Shown here piece by piece: positions 1 to 7,930 of a stretch of DNA of 64,000 nt. A program made the position numbers and the translations under genes. The stretch's first letter is position 1; the number at the start of each line of letters is the position of its first letter. This DNA comes from Brevibacterium senegalense (lineage in GTDB: Bacteria > Actinomycetota > Actinomycetes > Actinomycetales > Brevibacteriaceae), in the NCBI RefSeq assembly GCF_000285835.1, contig NZ_HE978606.1, positions 1 to 64,000 on the forward strand, read 5' to 3'. Under the pieces are notes generated by a model. It was given only the letters and a program-made list of their open reading frames with translations, was not told the DNA's origin and did no database searches.

Positions 1-1
1 G

Positions 2-439
2 GACATCGTTGCCGGTGAGGTCGAGAAGCTGGTGGATGACTTCCCTCTTTCCCAGGTCTTGACCAGCATTCCGGGAGTCGGGGTCAAGACCGCAGCGCAG
101 ATCCTCCTGGCCGCTGGTGACATGTCCGCGTTCCCCACCCCGGGACACCTGGCCGCCTACGCGGGGATCGCCCCAGTCACGCGGCGTTCGGGCACCTCGA
201 TCCGGGGCGAGTTCCCCGCGAGGGCTGGGAACAAGCGGTTGAAGAACGCATTGTTCCGGTCCGCGTGGGTCGCGTCCTGCCACGATCCGCTATCGAAGGC
301 GTACTACGAGCGGAAACGCGCTGAGGGGAAGCGTCACAACGCTGCTGTGATGTGCTTGGCTCGTCGCCGGCTGAACGTCATGTACGCGATGATGAAGACT
401 GGCACACTCTACGAGCCCCGAGTCCCTGCAGCTGCTTGA
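2..439 (+). CDS. IS110-family transposase, C-terminal part (5' end outside window)
   Basis: This is the C-terminal half of an IS110/IS116/IS902-type transposase. The frame is open from the first bases of the window, so the N-terminal RuvC-like DEDD domain lies outside. Visible is the transposase_20 region: an IPGVGVKTA helix-hairpin-helix-like motif, then LAAYAGIAPV and RRSGTS, where the family carries its conserved Ser. The Arg-rich tail ending at the TGA of 437-439 has normal family length. IS110 elements usually lack terminal inverted repeats and insert without long target duplications, so no right end can be marked from sequence. A short tandem repeat follows at once. Family assignment is confident; whether the copy is intact is unknown. 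Confidence 0.9.
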   Translation, partial: DIVAGEVEKLVDDFPLSQVLTSIPGVGVKTAAQILLAAGDMSAFPTPGHLAAYAGIAPVTRRSGTSIRGEFPARAGNKRLKNALFRSAWVASCHDPLSKAYYERKRAEGKRHNAAVMCLARRRLNVMYAMMKTGTLYEPRVPAAA

Positions 440-474
440 CAACCACCATAGGGACACCCCCCGCCCGGCCCACT

Positions 475-530
475 CTTCTCAGCCCGCCCGCCCTTCTCAG
501 CCCCGCCCGCCCTTCTCAGCCCCGCCCCTC
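475..530. repeat. Three-copy tandem repeat, about 19 bp per unit
   Basis: Three head-to-tail units, each beginning CTTCTCAGCCC and continuing with a CG-rich tail, start at 475, 493 and 512. They lie between the transposase stop and the MFS gene. IS110 elements often insert in repeated or structured DNA, so this may be target-site sequence or simple slippage. Confidence 0.75.
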
Positions 531-627
531 TTCCCACCACCACCCCACGCATGTAGGATCCATCTTGTATCCCAGTAGGGTTCACCGCGAACCCCCGGCC
601 ACGCCGTGCCCCGCCGACCACGACCCG

Positions 628-1947
628 ATGAAGGACTCCCCCGTGTCATCCCACAAGCTCACCCTCGCGAAGCTGTTCACTGCCCAGTTGTTCTCGGGCG
701 CCGGCATCGCGTCCGGGTACGCCGTGGGCGGCCTGCTCGCCGAGCAGATCACCGGCCGCACCGCCATGGCCGGCTTCGCGCAGATGAGCGTCATCCTGGG
801 CGCCGGCCTCGTCGCCTACCCCCTCGCCACGCTTGCAGGCCGCTACGGCCGCCGCACCGCGCTGACCCTGGGCTTCGGCACCGGCACGCTGGGCGCTGGC
901 GTCGTCCTCGTGGGTGTCTCCGTGGGCTTCCTGCCGCTCTTCATGTTGGGCATGATGCTGTGCGGATCCTCGACCGCAGCCGGTCTGCAGGCCCGGTACG
1001 CGGCCTCGGACACGGCGAACCCGCAGAAGCCGGGGCAGGCGATGTCGATCGTCATCTGGGCGACCACCGTGGGCTCCGTCCTGGGTCCCAACTTCACAGA
1101 GCCCGGCTCACGCCTGGGCGACTTTCTGGGCATCAACCCGCTGTCCGGGCCGTACCTCATCTCGATGGGCTGCTTCGCGATGGCCGCCCTCGCCGCGTTC
1201 TCGCTGGGCTCGGTGCGGAGGACCACCGCCGGCACCACACCCGCCGAGGTCCCCACACCCGCCGCCGGCACCGCACCCGCCGCAGCCCAGGCCTCCGCCA
1301 CCGCTCGCCCCTCCCTGGGAGAGTCGCTGCGCTACCTCCTGTCCCGCCCGGTCGCCCGCTACGCGGTCATCACCGTCATCACGGGCCAGATGATCATGAC
1401 GAACGTCATGGTCATGACGCCGGTCCACATGGACCACCAGCACTTCGACCTGTCCGCGGTGGGCATCGTCGTGAGCATCCACATCCTGGGCATGTACGTC
1501 TTCTCGCCCGTGTTCGGCTGGATGGCCGACCGCTGGGGACCGCGCACCGTCATCAACATCGGCATGGTGGTCTACACCGTCACCATCGTCCTGGGCATCT
1601 ACGACTCGCTGCTGCCCACATCGAACTTCCTCATCCTCAACACCGCCCTCTTCCTGCTGGGCGTGGGCTGGTCGATGTTCCTCATCGGCGGATCGTCCCT
1701 GCTGGTCAAGAGCGTGGATGGCCGCATGCGGGTCCCGCTGCAGGGCGTCTCCGACTCCGCGATGAACCTGGGCGGCGCGTTCATGGCCGCCTTCGCGGGC
1801 ACGCTCCTCAACACGGGCGGCTTCTTCCTCATCAATGCGGCCGCCGCCGTGGTCCTGCTCGTCAACATCGTCTTCGCGATCCTGGCGAACCGCCGGGCTC
1901 AGTCCCCCGCCGAGGCCCCGGAGACGATCCCCGCCACCGTCCGGTAG
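628..1947 (+). CDS. MFS transporter, 12 transmembrane segments
   Basis: This 439-residue protein is a major facilitator superfamily permease, probably a proton-driven exporter in the cytoplasmic membrane. Two homologous six-helix halves are separated by an Ala/Pro/Thr-rich cytoplasmic loop at about residues 205-235. A motif-A-like loop (GRYGRRTAL) follows helix 2, and its counterpart in the second half reads MADRWGPRT. I chose ATG 628 because helix 1 begins about 15 residues later; GTG 643 in the same frame is an alternative, and no strong ribosome binding site separates them. The substrate cannot be read from sequence. The 3' end overlaps the convergent binding-protein gene by 49 bases, an unusual arrangement suggesting that a deletion joined the two genes. 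Confidence 0.85.
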   Translation: MKDSPVSSHKLTLAKLFTAQLFSGAGIASGYAVGGLLAEQITGRTAMAGFAQMSVILGAGLVAYPLATLAGRYGRRTALTLGFGTGTLGAGVVLVGVSVGFLPLFMLGMMLCGSSTAAGLQARYAASDTANPQKPGQAMSIVIWATTVGSVLGPNFTEPGSRLGDFLGINPLSGPYLISMGCFAMAALAAFSLGSVRRTTAGTTPAEVPTPAAGTAPAAAQASATARPSLGESLRYLLSRPVARYAVITVITGQMIMTNVMVMTPVHMDHQHFDLSAVGIVVSIHILGMYVFSPVFGWMADRWGPRTVINIGMVVYTVTIVLGIYDSLLPTSNFLILNTALFLLGVGWSMFLIGGSSLLVKSVDGRMRVPLQGVSDSAMNLGGAFMAAFAGTLLNTGGFFLINAAAAVVLLVNIVFAILANRRAQSPAEAPETIPATVR

Positions 1948-2897
1948 CCGTCCGGCAGGTGGATCCCGGCCACCGCCGATGCCTCCGTCATCGGCACGAT
2001 GTGCACCTCGCCCGAGGCCACGGCCGGCACCTGCTGAACCGCCTCCGCTCCCAGCAGCTCGTCGAAGGGCTCGTCACCTGCGCCCATGAAGTCCTCGAGC
2101 AGGATGATGTCCGGGTCGGCCCTCACCAGCAGTTCCGCGTCCAGCGGGGCCGTCCCGGTGAGTCCGGCCTCGGCAGCGGCCGTCTGGGCGGCCTCGGCGT
2201 GCCGGCCGTCGGTCTGCTGACCTTCTGACGGCTGGGCAGTGGACTCGTCGCCCTCTCGGATGCCCTCGAGCAGCGCGTCCGCCTGCTTCGTCGCCTCATC
2301 CTCCTCCCCCAGTGCCTCGCCCACGCGCAGGAGGGCGTCCGCGTAGGCCTCGGGGGAGGCGAAGTCGTCCGAGGACAGGGCCAGCGACTCGACACCTGCG
2401 TCCGCCAGCTGGTCACCCGCGGTTCGCTCACCGGCGTGACGGGCGGTCGTGAGGACGAGGTCGGGCGAGTGGGAGAGGATCTGCTCGACGTCCGGCTCGA
2501 CGCCGGCGGGGATCGTGGCTTCGACCTGCCGGGCCAGATCCGGGAGCATGCCCATGTGCGGCGAGCGCGAGGACTCGCTGACCGGGGCCATCCGCTCCGG
2601 GCCGGCCAGCAGGAGGGCCATGTCGGAGACATCGGAGCTCACCGCGACGATGCGGGACGGCTGCTCCGACGCCGAGGTCGTGGTCGCCTCCGCACCCGAC
2701 TCACCTGCGGAGCCGCTCCCCTCGCTGCCACTGGCGGGGGTGCAGGCGGTGAGGGCGAGCGCGGCGACGGCGGCGCCGTCCTGGGGCCGGCCGGGCCCGG
2801 CGGAGGCGAGCGCGTCGAGCGCCCGCGGCACCGAACTGTCCACCGGCCCGATGCTCACAGCCACGAGGCACGCGAGGACCAGCAGCACCGCCAGCAC
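1899..2897 (-). CDS. Chimeric siderophore/heme-type ABC binding protein carrying a permease N-terminus
   Basis: From about residue 45 onward this is a periplasmic-binding-protein-2 (BtuF/FepB/HmuT-like) substrate-binding protein: ALTACTPASG is the end of a lipobox with its Cys, followed by a Ser/Gly/Glu linker and the lobe starting PSRIVAVSSD. The first 40 residues instead look like the first membrane helix of a FecCD-type permease (LAVLLVLACLVAVSIG, then VPRALDAL), with open codons reading VRPHLSGLI just upstream. The simplest reading is an in-frame deletion that removed most of the permease and the beginning of the signal peptide. No permease or ATPase gene adjoins, so the uptake system is incomplete here. 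The GTG start is nominal. Function of the product is doubtful. Confidence 0.7.
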   Translation of the reverse strand: MLAVLLVLACLVAVSIGPVDSSVPRALDALASAGPGRPQDGAAVAALALTACTPASGSEGSGSAGESGAEATTTSASEQPSRIVAVSSDVSDMALLLAGPERMAPVSESSRSPHMGMLPDLARQVEATIPAGVEPDVEQILSHSPDLVLTTARHAGERTAGDQLADAGVESLALSSDDFASPEAYADALLRVGEALGEEDEATKQADALLEGIREGDESTAQPSEGQQTDGRHAEAAQTAAAEAGLTGTAPLDAELLVRADPDIILLEDFMGAGDEPFDELLGAEAVQQVPAVASGEVHIVPMTEASAVAGIHLPDGYRTVAGIVSGASAGD

Positions 2898-2962
2898 GAT
2901 GAGTCCGCTGAGGTGGGGACGGACCTCACCCTAGGAAGCGGATCTCAGCCGGGAGCCGGCGA

Positions 2963-3550
2963 TCAGTGGCCGGGAAGCAGCGACACGAGGAGATCCGCGG
3001 CCGAGGTGACGTCGAACTCCTCGTCCGCGAGGCGCTCGGCGACGATCCCGTCGATCGCCCCGCCGATGATGAGGGCGAGCGCGCGGGAGTCGACCGCGGT
3101 CGCTCCCCTCTTCGCCACTGCCCTGTGTTCCGTCGCTGCCTCTGCCGCCGCATCGATGATCCCGGCCAGGGGCGCCCATCGCGCCTCCGACGCGTGATCG
3201 ACGTCCTGCTCCCGGCCGACCTCCGCGAGGACCCGCACGTGCCGGGGGTTGTCACGCAGGTGCGCCACCATCGTCCGGATGTAGACGGCAGGACGATCGC
3301 CCACGGGGGCGGCGTCGATCGCGGCACCCACAGAGGCGACGAGCGCGTCCAGCACCCGCTGGTACGCCGCCGCGATGAGCGCGTCCTTCGAGCCCACGTG
3401 GTAGAGCACCGCGGCCTTCGTGATGCCGGTCGCCTCTGCGACGCGCGCCAACGAGGCACCCGCGAGGCCGCGCCGCGCGATCTGCTCGATGGTCGCGTCG
3501 ACCAGCTGCGCCCGGCGCGCCTGTTCCGTGAACGTCCTCGAATCCGTCAC
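2963..3550 (-). CDS. TetR/AcrR-family transcriptional regulator
   Basis: A 195-residue regulator with an N-terminal TetR helix-turn-helix. Residues 15-60 contain IEQIARRGLAGASLARVAEA and the recognition-helix region GITKAAVLYHVGSKDALI. The C-terminal ligand-binding helices are variable and give no ligand. It starts at GTG 3550, with AGGAGG eight bases upstream. It is transcribed away from the alpha/beta hydrolase gene, and the shared upstream region holds palindromes typical of TetR operators, so autorepression and control of the hydrolase are likely. The chimeric binding-protein gene lies 65 bases downstream in the same orientation. Confidence 0.9.
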   Translation of the reverse strand: MTDSRTFTEQARRAQLVDATIEQIARRGLAGASLARVAEATGITKAAVLYHVGSKDALIAAAYQRVLDALVASVGAAIDAAPVGDRPAVYIRTMVAHLRDNPRHVRVLAEVGREQDVDHASEARWAPLAGIIDAAAEAATEHRAVAKRGATAVDSRALALIIGGAIDGIVAERLADEEFDVTSAADLLVSLLPGH

Positions 3551-3654
3551 GCGCAGTGCCTCCTCGTCGTGTCCACCCGGTCATCCCGTCCATCCGGCAC
3601 CCGTGTGGGCGTCCTCGTGATCGTCACGACCGACCTTGCCATCCCCACGGACAT

Positions 3655-3688
3655 TACCGTACGGTCAGAGAACTGACCGATCGGTCAG
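3655..3688. promoter_or_regulatory. Overlapping TetR-type operator palindromes
   Basis: ACCGTACGGT (3656-3665) and CTGACCGATCGGTCAG (3673-3688) are both perfect palindromes. The inner arms CGGTCAG and CTGACCG also form an inverted repeat across AGAA. The cluster sits between the divergent TetR and hydrolase genes and is the likely binding site of the TetR protein. Confidence 0.75.
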
Positions 3689-3766
3689 TAGCGCGTCCAA
3701 GTGCTTCACGCATCCATGAGCACCAGAGGGCCCGACGCCCACCGCCGAACGCGCGGAAGGACAGAC

Positions 3767-4900
3767 ATGACGGAGACGACAGGCAGCACCGACCGCAGCA
3801 CCCCGCACCCGCATCACCCGACCCGCCCGGCTGCCTCGACCCAACCGACTCCCCCGAGGCCCTCGACCCGTTGGTCGCGACGACGGATCGTGATCGCCGC
3901 GCTCACGGTCACCGCCGTCGTCGCGGGTGCCGCGGTCATCGCCCTGCGCGCACCCTCGCCCGTGGGCCACTGGGACGGCGCGGAGGGATTCGACCGGTAC
4001 CTGGCCGCCTACGAGGAGGCGTTCGAGGACCTCCCCGACCCGGACGAGGTGCTCGATCTCCGCACCGACTACGGACTCGTCCGCGTCTACCGGTTCACCT
4101 CGACACGGGAGGACGGGTCAGAGCACGACAGCACGACGGAGCACGACGGCGCGACAGAGCACGACACCTCCCCGGCGCCGGTCGACCCTCTGGTCCTCCT
4201 CCCCGGCCGCAGCTCGGGAGCACCTGTCTGGGCGGACAACATGCCATCGTTGCGGGACATCGGAGACGTCTACGCGATCGACCTGCTGGGCGAACCCGGC
4301 TTGAGCGTCCAGTCCCGCCCCATCGAGTCGGACGCGGATCAGGCGGCCTGGCTCGACCAGACCCTCGCGCAGCTCCCTGAGGACCGCTTCCACCTGGTCG
4401 GTCTGTCGATCGGGGGTTGGACCGCCGCGAACCTCGCGACGCACACGACCCAGCACGTCGCCGGGCTCACGCTGCTGGACGCCCCGCTCGTCTTCGACGA
4501 CCTCCCTCTGGGCACCGTCCTCCGCACGATCCCGATCGCGTTCCCCTGGGCACCCCGCGCGTGGCGAGACTCGTTCAACTCGTACACCGCCGGCGGCGCC
4601 ACGGTCGAGGACGTCCCCGTCGCCCGGATGATCGAGGCGGGCACGCAGCACTACCGCCTGCGCCTGCCCGCGCCCGCACGGATCGACGAGGAGCGGCTGG
4701 CCGGGATCGACGTCCCCCTGCTCGCACTCATCGCGGGGCGCTCGGTCATGCACGACCCGGCTGTCGCCGCGGACACCGCGACCCGTGTGCTGGGCGCGGA
4801 ACAGGTCCACGTCTACGACGACGCCTCGCACGCGATCAACGGGGAGTACCCGCAGGAGATCGCCGCGGACATCGAGGCTTTCGCCCGCTCGTTGCACTGA
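3767..4900 (+). CDS. Membrane-anchored alpha/beta hydrolase
   Basis: A 377-residue alpha/beta-hydrolase-fold protein. After a Pro/Thr-rich cytoplasmic stretch, residues about 40-60 form one membrane segment (IVIAALTVTAVVAGAAVIAL), so the enzyme domain is probably outside the membrane. The nucleophile elbow reads GLSIGG, the likely catalytic His is in DDASHAINGE near the C-terminus, and the acid is probably the Asp after VMH. A short acidic repeat (EHDSTT, EHDGAT, EHDTS) interrupts the fold before the first core strand PLVLLPGRSSG. ATG 3767 was preferred because GGAAGG lies six bases upstream; an earlier in-frame start at 3701 would overlap the operator flank. The substrate is unknown. Confidence 0.8.
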   Translation: MTETTGSTDRSTPHPHHPTRPAASTQPTPPRPSTRWSRRRIVIAALTVTAVVAGAAVIALRAPSPVGHWDGAEGFDRYLAAYEEAFEDLPDPDEVLDLRTDYGLVRVYRFTSTREDGSEHDSTTEHDGATEHDTSPAPVDPLVLLPGRSSGAPVWADNMPSLRDIGDVYAIDLLGEPGLSVQSRPIESDADQAAWLDQTLAQLPEDRFHLVGLSIGGWTAANLATHTTQHVAGLTLLDAPLVFDDLPLGTVLRTIPIAFPWAPRAWRDSFNSYTAGGATVEDVPVARMIEAGTQHYRLRLPAPARIDEERLAGIDVPLLALIAGRSVMHDPAVAADTATRVLGAEQVHVYDDASHAINGEYPQEIAADIEAFARSLH

Positions 4901-4950
4901 CCACTGTCATGGACGATCTCGAACCTCGTCGAGCACAGTCCCTGCCGAAC

Positions 4951-5862
4951 TCAGTCCTCGTCGCACCGCTCGAAGACGTACCCGTCCGCCAAGGCCGGCA
5001 CCAGACCCAGGTCGCGTCGGATCGCCGTCGACGGGACAGCTCCCGCCGCGCAGAGGTCCGCGAACTCGTCCCCGGTCCCGTACTCGATGTCGAGGACCAC
5101 GTCGTAGGCCCGGGTGTACGCAGCGCACTCGTCGAACGCGCCGCAGTCCTCCGCGATCGCGAAGTCGAAGACGCCCGGGGCCGCGTCCACCGCCTCCGGC
5201 GTGTTCGTCTGGGCGACCGCCAGGCCCCGGCCCTGCGCCTCCGTGCTCAGCAGCCGCGCGAGTGCCAGGTTGTCCTCGAGCGTCAGCCTCCCGCCGGACC
5301 GGGTGTACGAGTCGAGATTGTCGAATTCGACGGCATCGAACCCGGCCTCCGCGCAGCCGGCGATCAGTGGTGCCAGGCGGTCCGCGATCCGCTGGCGCGA
5401 GTCCTCCGAACCGGTGTCCAGCAGGGCCTCGTCCGGCCAGTCGGGATCGAAGACCGGCTGGCCGTCCGCCGCGCCAGCGTCCGTCTCACGACCCGTCGCC
5501 TCGTCGCCCAGCGGCTCGTCAGCCACCGGCTCCCTCTCCTCCCGCAGCACGAGGTCGCCCCACGCGTCCGCCGCGCCCGGCTGCGTCTGGAACCCGTTGA
5601 TGTAGCAGACGGAGTAGAGGCCGGCGGCAGGCTCCGCGGTGCTGTCGCGCACGACGATGCCCGTCCCCTCCGGAGGTGGGGAGACTCCGCCCAGCTGGTA
5701 GTCGAAGCCCGTGTCCGCCCGCGGCGGGATGACGGCGGAGGCGTCGGCAGATGCATGTCCGTCGCCCGGTGCGTCCGCACCGGTGGCAGGCGCGCAGCCC
5801 GCCAGGACGGCGACCGCAACCAGTCCCAGCGCGACGGCCTGTCTACGCGTCCGCCTCCTCAC
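4951..5862 (-). CDS. GH114-like (endo-alpha-1,4-polygalactosaminidase family) lipoprotein
   Basis: A 303-residue exported protein with a lipobox (AVAVLAGC), so it is probably anchored to the outer face of the membrane. The body resembles glycoside hydrolase family 114: a VCYINGF strand early and a central GFDAVEFDNLDSY motif with the acidic residues expected in the active site. Family members cut galactosamine-rich polysaccharides; the substrate here is inferred only from the family. GTG 5862 was chosen because GGGAGG stands six bases upstream; the GTG six bases earlier has no spacing to that site. The start overlaps the 3' end of the cyclodeaminase-like gene by 20 bases, implying translational coupling. 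A roughly 35-residue acidic insertion precedes FDPDWPDEALLD. Confidence 0.75.
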   Translation of the reverse strand: MRRRTRRQAVALGLVAVAVLAGCAPATGADAPGDGHASADASAVIPPRADTGFDYQLGGVSPPPEGTGIVVRDSTAEPAAGLYSVCYINGFQTQPGAADAWGDLVLREEREPVADEPLGDEATGRETDAGAADGQPVFDPDWPDEALLDTGSEDSRQRIADRLAPLIAGCAEAGFDAVEFDNLDSYTRSGGRLTLEDNLALARLLSTEAQGRGLAVAQTNTPEAVDAAPGVFDFAIAEDCGAFDECAAYTRAYDVVLDIEYGTGDEFADLCAAGAVPSTAIRRDLGLVPALADGYVFERCDED

Positions 5863-6826
5863 GTCCACCCTCCCTGCGTCCCTCGTCCGCCGCGAGGATC
5901 GCCTGCGCGAACGCGAGGTCCTGGAGTGCGAACCCGGAGCTGTCGAACACGGTGATCTGCTCAGCGTCCGTGCGCCCCGAGGCGTCTCCCGTCAGGACCG
6001 AACCCAGCGCGGTGATCGCCTTCGAATCCGGCGCATGCGAGAACTCGCCGATCGCCCGCGACTGGTCCGGCAGGTCGCAGAAGAGGGCCGCCTCGTAGAG
6101 TCCCGGATCCAGCTCCTGCTTGCCGGAGCCGTCCGCGCCCATCGCGGAGATGTGCGTGCCCGGCCGCACCCACTCCGCGCGGATCACCGGCTCCTTCGCG
6201 TTCGTCGCGGTCACGACGACGTCCGCCCGCCGGACCGCGTCCTCGATGTCCGTCGCCTCGACGCCCACTCCGGTCCTGGACGCCCCCGTTCCCGAGGCCC
6301 CCAGCAGCTCCCGCAGCTCGTCCGCCCGAGTCTGTGCGGCGTGGGGCCTGCGACCGGCGACCAGCACCGTGTCGAAGTCCCGCACGCGGACGGCGGCGCG
6401 CGCCTCGTAGAGCGCCTGGTGGCCGGTGCCCACGACCGCGAGCACCCGGGAGTCGTCCCGCGCGAGCGTCTGCACGGCCAGCGCATCCGCTGCCGCGGTG
6501 CGGAATGCGTTGCCGGCTGCGGCCTCGACCACGGCGGCGACACGACCGGTGTCCGGGTCGAGGAGCACGACGGTCGAGCCGTGGTTCGACAGCCCGTGCG
6601 CGTCGTTGCCGGGCCAATAGCTGCCGATCTTGATGACGGCCTCTGTCCCCGCCGCACCCGACTTCACGGTGAAGCGGTGGCCGTCACCCGTCACGGGGGC
6701 GACGACGACGGGATAGACGGTGCCGCCGGTGACGGAGGCGGTGAACGCGCTCCGGGCGGATTCCAGCGCCAGATCCTCATCGACCAGCGCCTTCGAGACG
6801 GCTTCCTCCACGACACGGATCGCCAT
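5843..6826 (-). CDS. Ornithine cyclodeaminase / mu-crystallin family protein
   Basis: A 327-residue NAD(P)-binding protein of the OCD/mu-crystallin family, whose members include ornithine cyclodeaminase, alanine dehydrogenase, ketimine reductases and synthases of amino-acid building blocks. Visible are the substrate-side segment VIKIGSYWPGN, the family signature AGNAFRTAAADALA, and the Rossmann glycine motif VVGTGHQAL. Further on, VTATNAKEPVI and GTHISAMGADG match the family nucleotide-binding half. The start is ATG 6826, with AAGGAGGA upstream. Overlap with the GH114 gene suggests a two-gene unit. The precise reaction cannot be assigned, because closely related folds act on different imines. 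Confidence 0.8.
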   Translation of the reverse strand: MAIRVVEEAVSKALVDEDLALESARSAFTASVTGGTVYPVVVAPVTGDGHRFTVKSGAAGTEAVIKIGSYWPGNDAHGLSNHGSTVVLLDPDTGRVAAVVEAAAGNAFRTAAADALAVQTLARDDSRVLAVVGTGHQALYEARAAVRVRDFDTVLVAGRRPHAAQTRADELRELLGASGTGASRTGVGVEATDIEDAVRRADVVVTATNAKEPVIRAEWVRPGTHISAMGADGSGKQELDPGLYEAALFCDLPDQSRAIGEFSHAPDSKAITALGSVLTGDASGRTDAEQITVFDSSGFALQDLAFAQAILAADEGRREGGREEADA

Positions 6827-6944
6827 GGGGTCCTCCTTCTGTGCGGGTGCCCCCAGCCTACGGTCGGGCACGGACGCACATATGTCAGAGGTCAGGTATC
6901 CCGGTGTGCCCCAGGCACGGACTGACCCGCACGGGAAGTCGCAC

Positions 6945-7928
6945 TCAGCTGGCTCCTCTCGCAGCCGGTACGAGACGCGGCAGCAGGCGGACGCACACGA
7001 CGAGGAACAGGAGCTCGACGAGCGTCTGCGTCACGACGACCAGCGGCGCCAGCGCGAAAGGGGTTGCGAGCGCCAGCGGGAGGACGACGAGCGAGTTCCG
7101 CGTGACGCCGCTCAGGGCGAGCGCACGGGTGGCGGGCACGTCGAGACCCGCGAGGCGGCCCGCCGCGATCCCCACAGCCATCATGATCACGGCGAAGACC
7201 ACGAAGACGGGCACGACCAGCATGAGTGATCCCAGCAATCCGCTCACCGCACCGATCTGCGAGGCGACGGCGAGCGCGAGCGTCGTCATCATGAGCGGGA
7301 CCATCCCGGCTTCGACCGCGCCGGCGGCACGGTCGACCCACGGGACCCGTGCGGCCGCGGCCCGGGTGAGGGCGGCGGCCGGCAGTGGGACGACGATGAA
7401 GGAGAGGAACGCACGGACGAAGGGCTCGAGTGCCAGGCCGGCCACGGCCTCGGGCCCGGCCAGCAGCCGCAGCAGCACCGGCAGCAGCACGATCTGGACG
7501 AGCATGAGCAGCGGGGTGGCGGCCAGCAGCCGGGTCCGTGCTCCGCCGGCCAGCCCCGTGAACACGAGGACGTAGTCGATGCAGGGGGTCAGCAGCACGA
7601 GCAGCACGCCCACGAGGAGGGCCTGATCGTGGGCGACCAGGCGCGACAGCGGCCAGACGACCAGCGGGACGAGGACGAAGTTCACGAGCAGGACTGCCAT
7701 GAGGAAGCGGCCGTCGCGCAGCGCGGCGGTCAGGCGGGCGAACGGGACGCCCAGGAAGGTCGCGTAGAGGAGGAGGCCCAGGACGGGGGTGAGGGCGGCC
7801 TCGGCGGGACCGGCGGCGGACGGGAACAGGAGTCCCGCAGCGCCGCCGGCCGCCAGAGCCGCGAGGTAGAGCGCCACCTGGTGGCGCTCACCCCACGCGA
7901 CGAGGCCGGGCACCGTCGGGTCGGACAA
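6945..7928 (-). CDS. Bile acid:sodium symporter / arsenite-exporter (SBF/ACR3-like) family permease
   Basis: A 327-residue integral membrane protein with about ten hydrophobic helices in the inverted-repeat layout of the SBF superfamily. The LTPCIDYVLVFTGLAGG segment in the first half and the GVTRNSLVVLPLAL segment in the second half correspond to the two crossover regions, and the Cys in TPC recalls ACR3-type arsenite carriers. No arsR or arsC gene adjoins, so arsenite transport is a family-level guess. The start is TTG 7928, two bases after the stop of the DHA2 exporter gene, and is therefore probably reached by translational coupling; a GTG five codons later is an alternative. Confidence 0.75.
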   Translation of the reverse strand: MSDPTVPGLVAWGERHQVALYLAALAAGGAAGLLFPSAAGPAEAALTPVLGLLLYATFLGVPFARLTAALRDGRFLMAVLLVNFVLVPLVVWPLSRLVAHDQALLVGVLLVLLTPCIDYVLVFTGLAGGARTRLLAATPLLMLVQIVLLPVLLRLLAGPEAVAGLALEPFVRAFLSFIVVPLPAAALTRAAAARVPWVDRAAGAVEAGMVPLMMTTLALAVASQIGAVSGLLGSLMLVVPVFVVFAVIMMAVGIAAGRLAGLDVPATRALALSGVTRNSLVVLPLALATPFALAPLVVVTQTLVELLFLVVCVRLLPRLVPAARGAS

Positions 7929-7930
7929 CC

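Noticed and set aside
606-2228. A 540-codon plus-strand frame through the MFS gene region
   Set aside because: It is an alternate frame of the MFS transporter and antisense to the binding protein; Arg/His-rich with no domain.
2924-2938. A possible DtxR/iron box upstream of the chimeric binding protein
   Set aside because: Only a few positions of the TTAGGTTAGSCTAACCTAA-type consensus match and the symmetry is poor.
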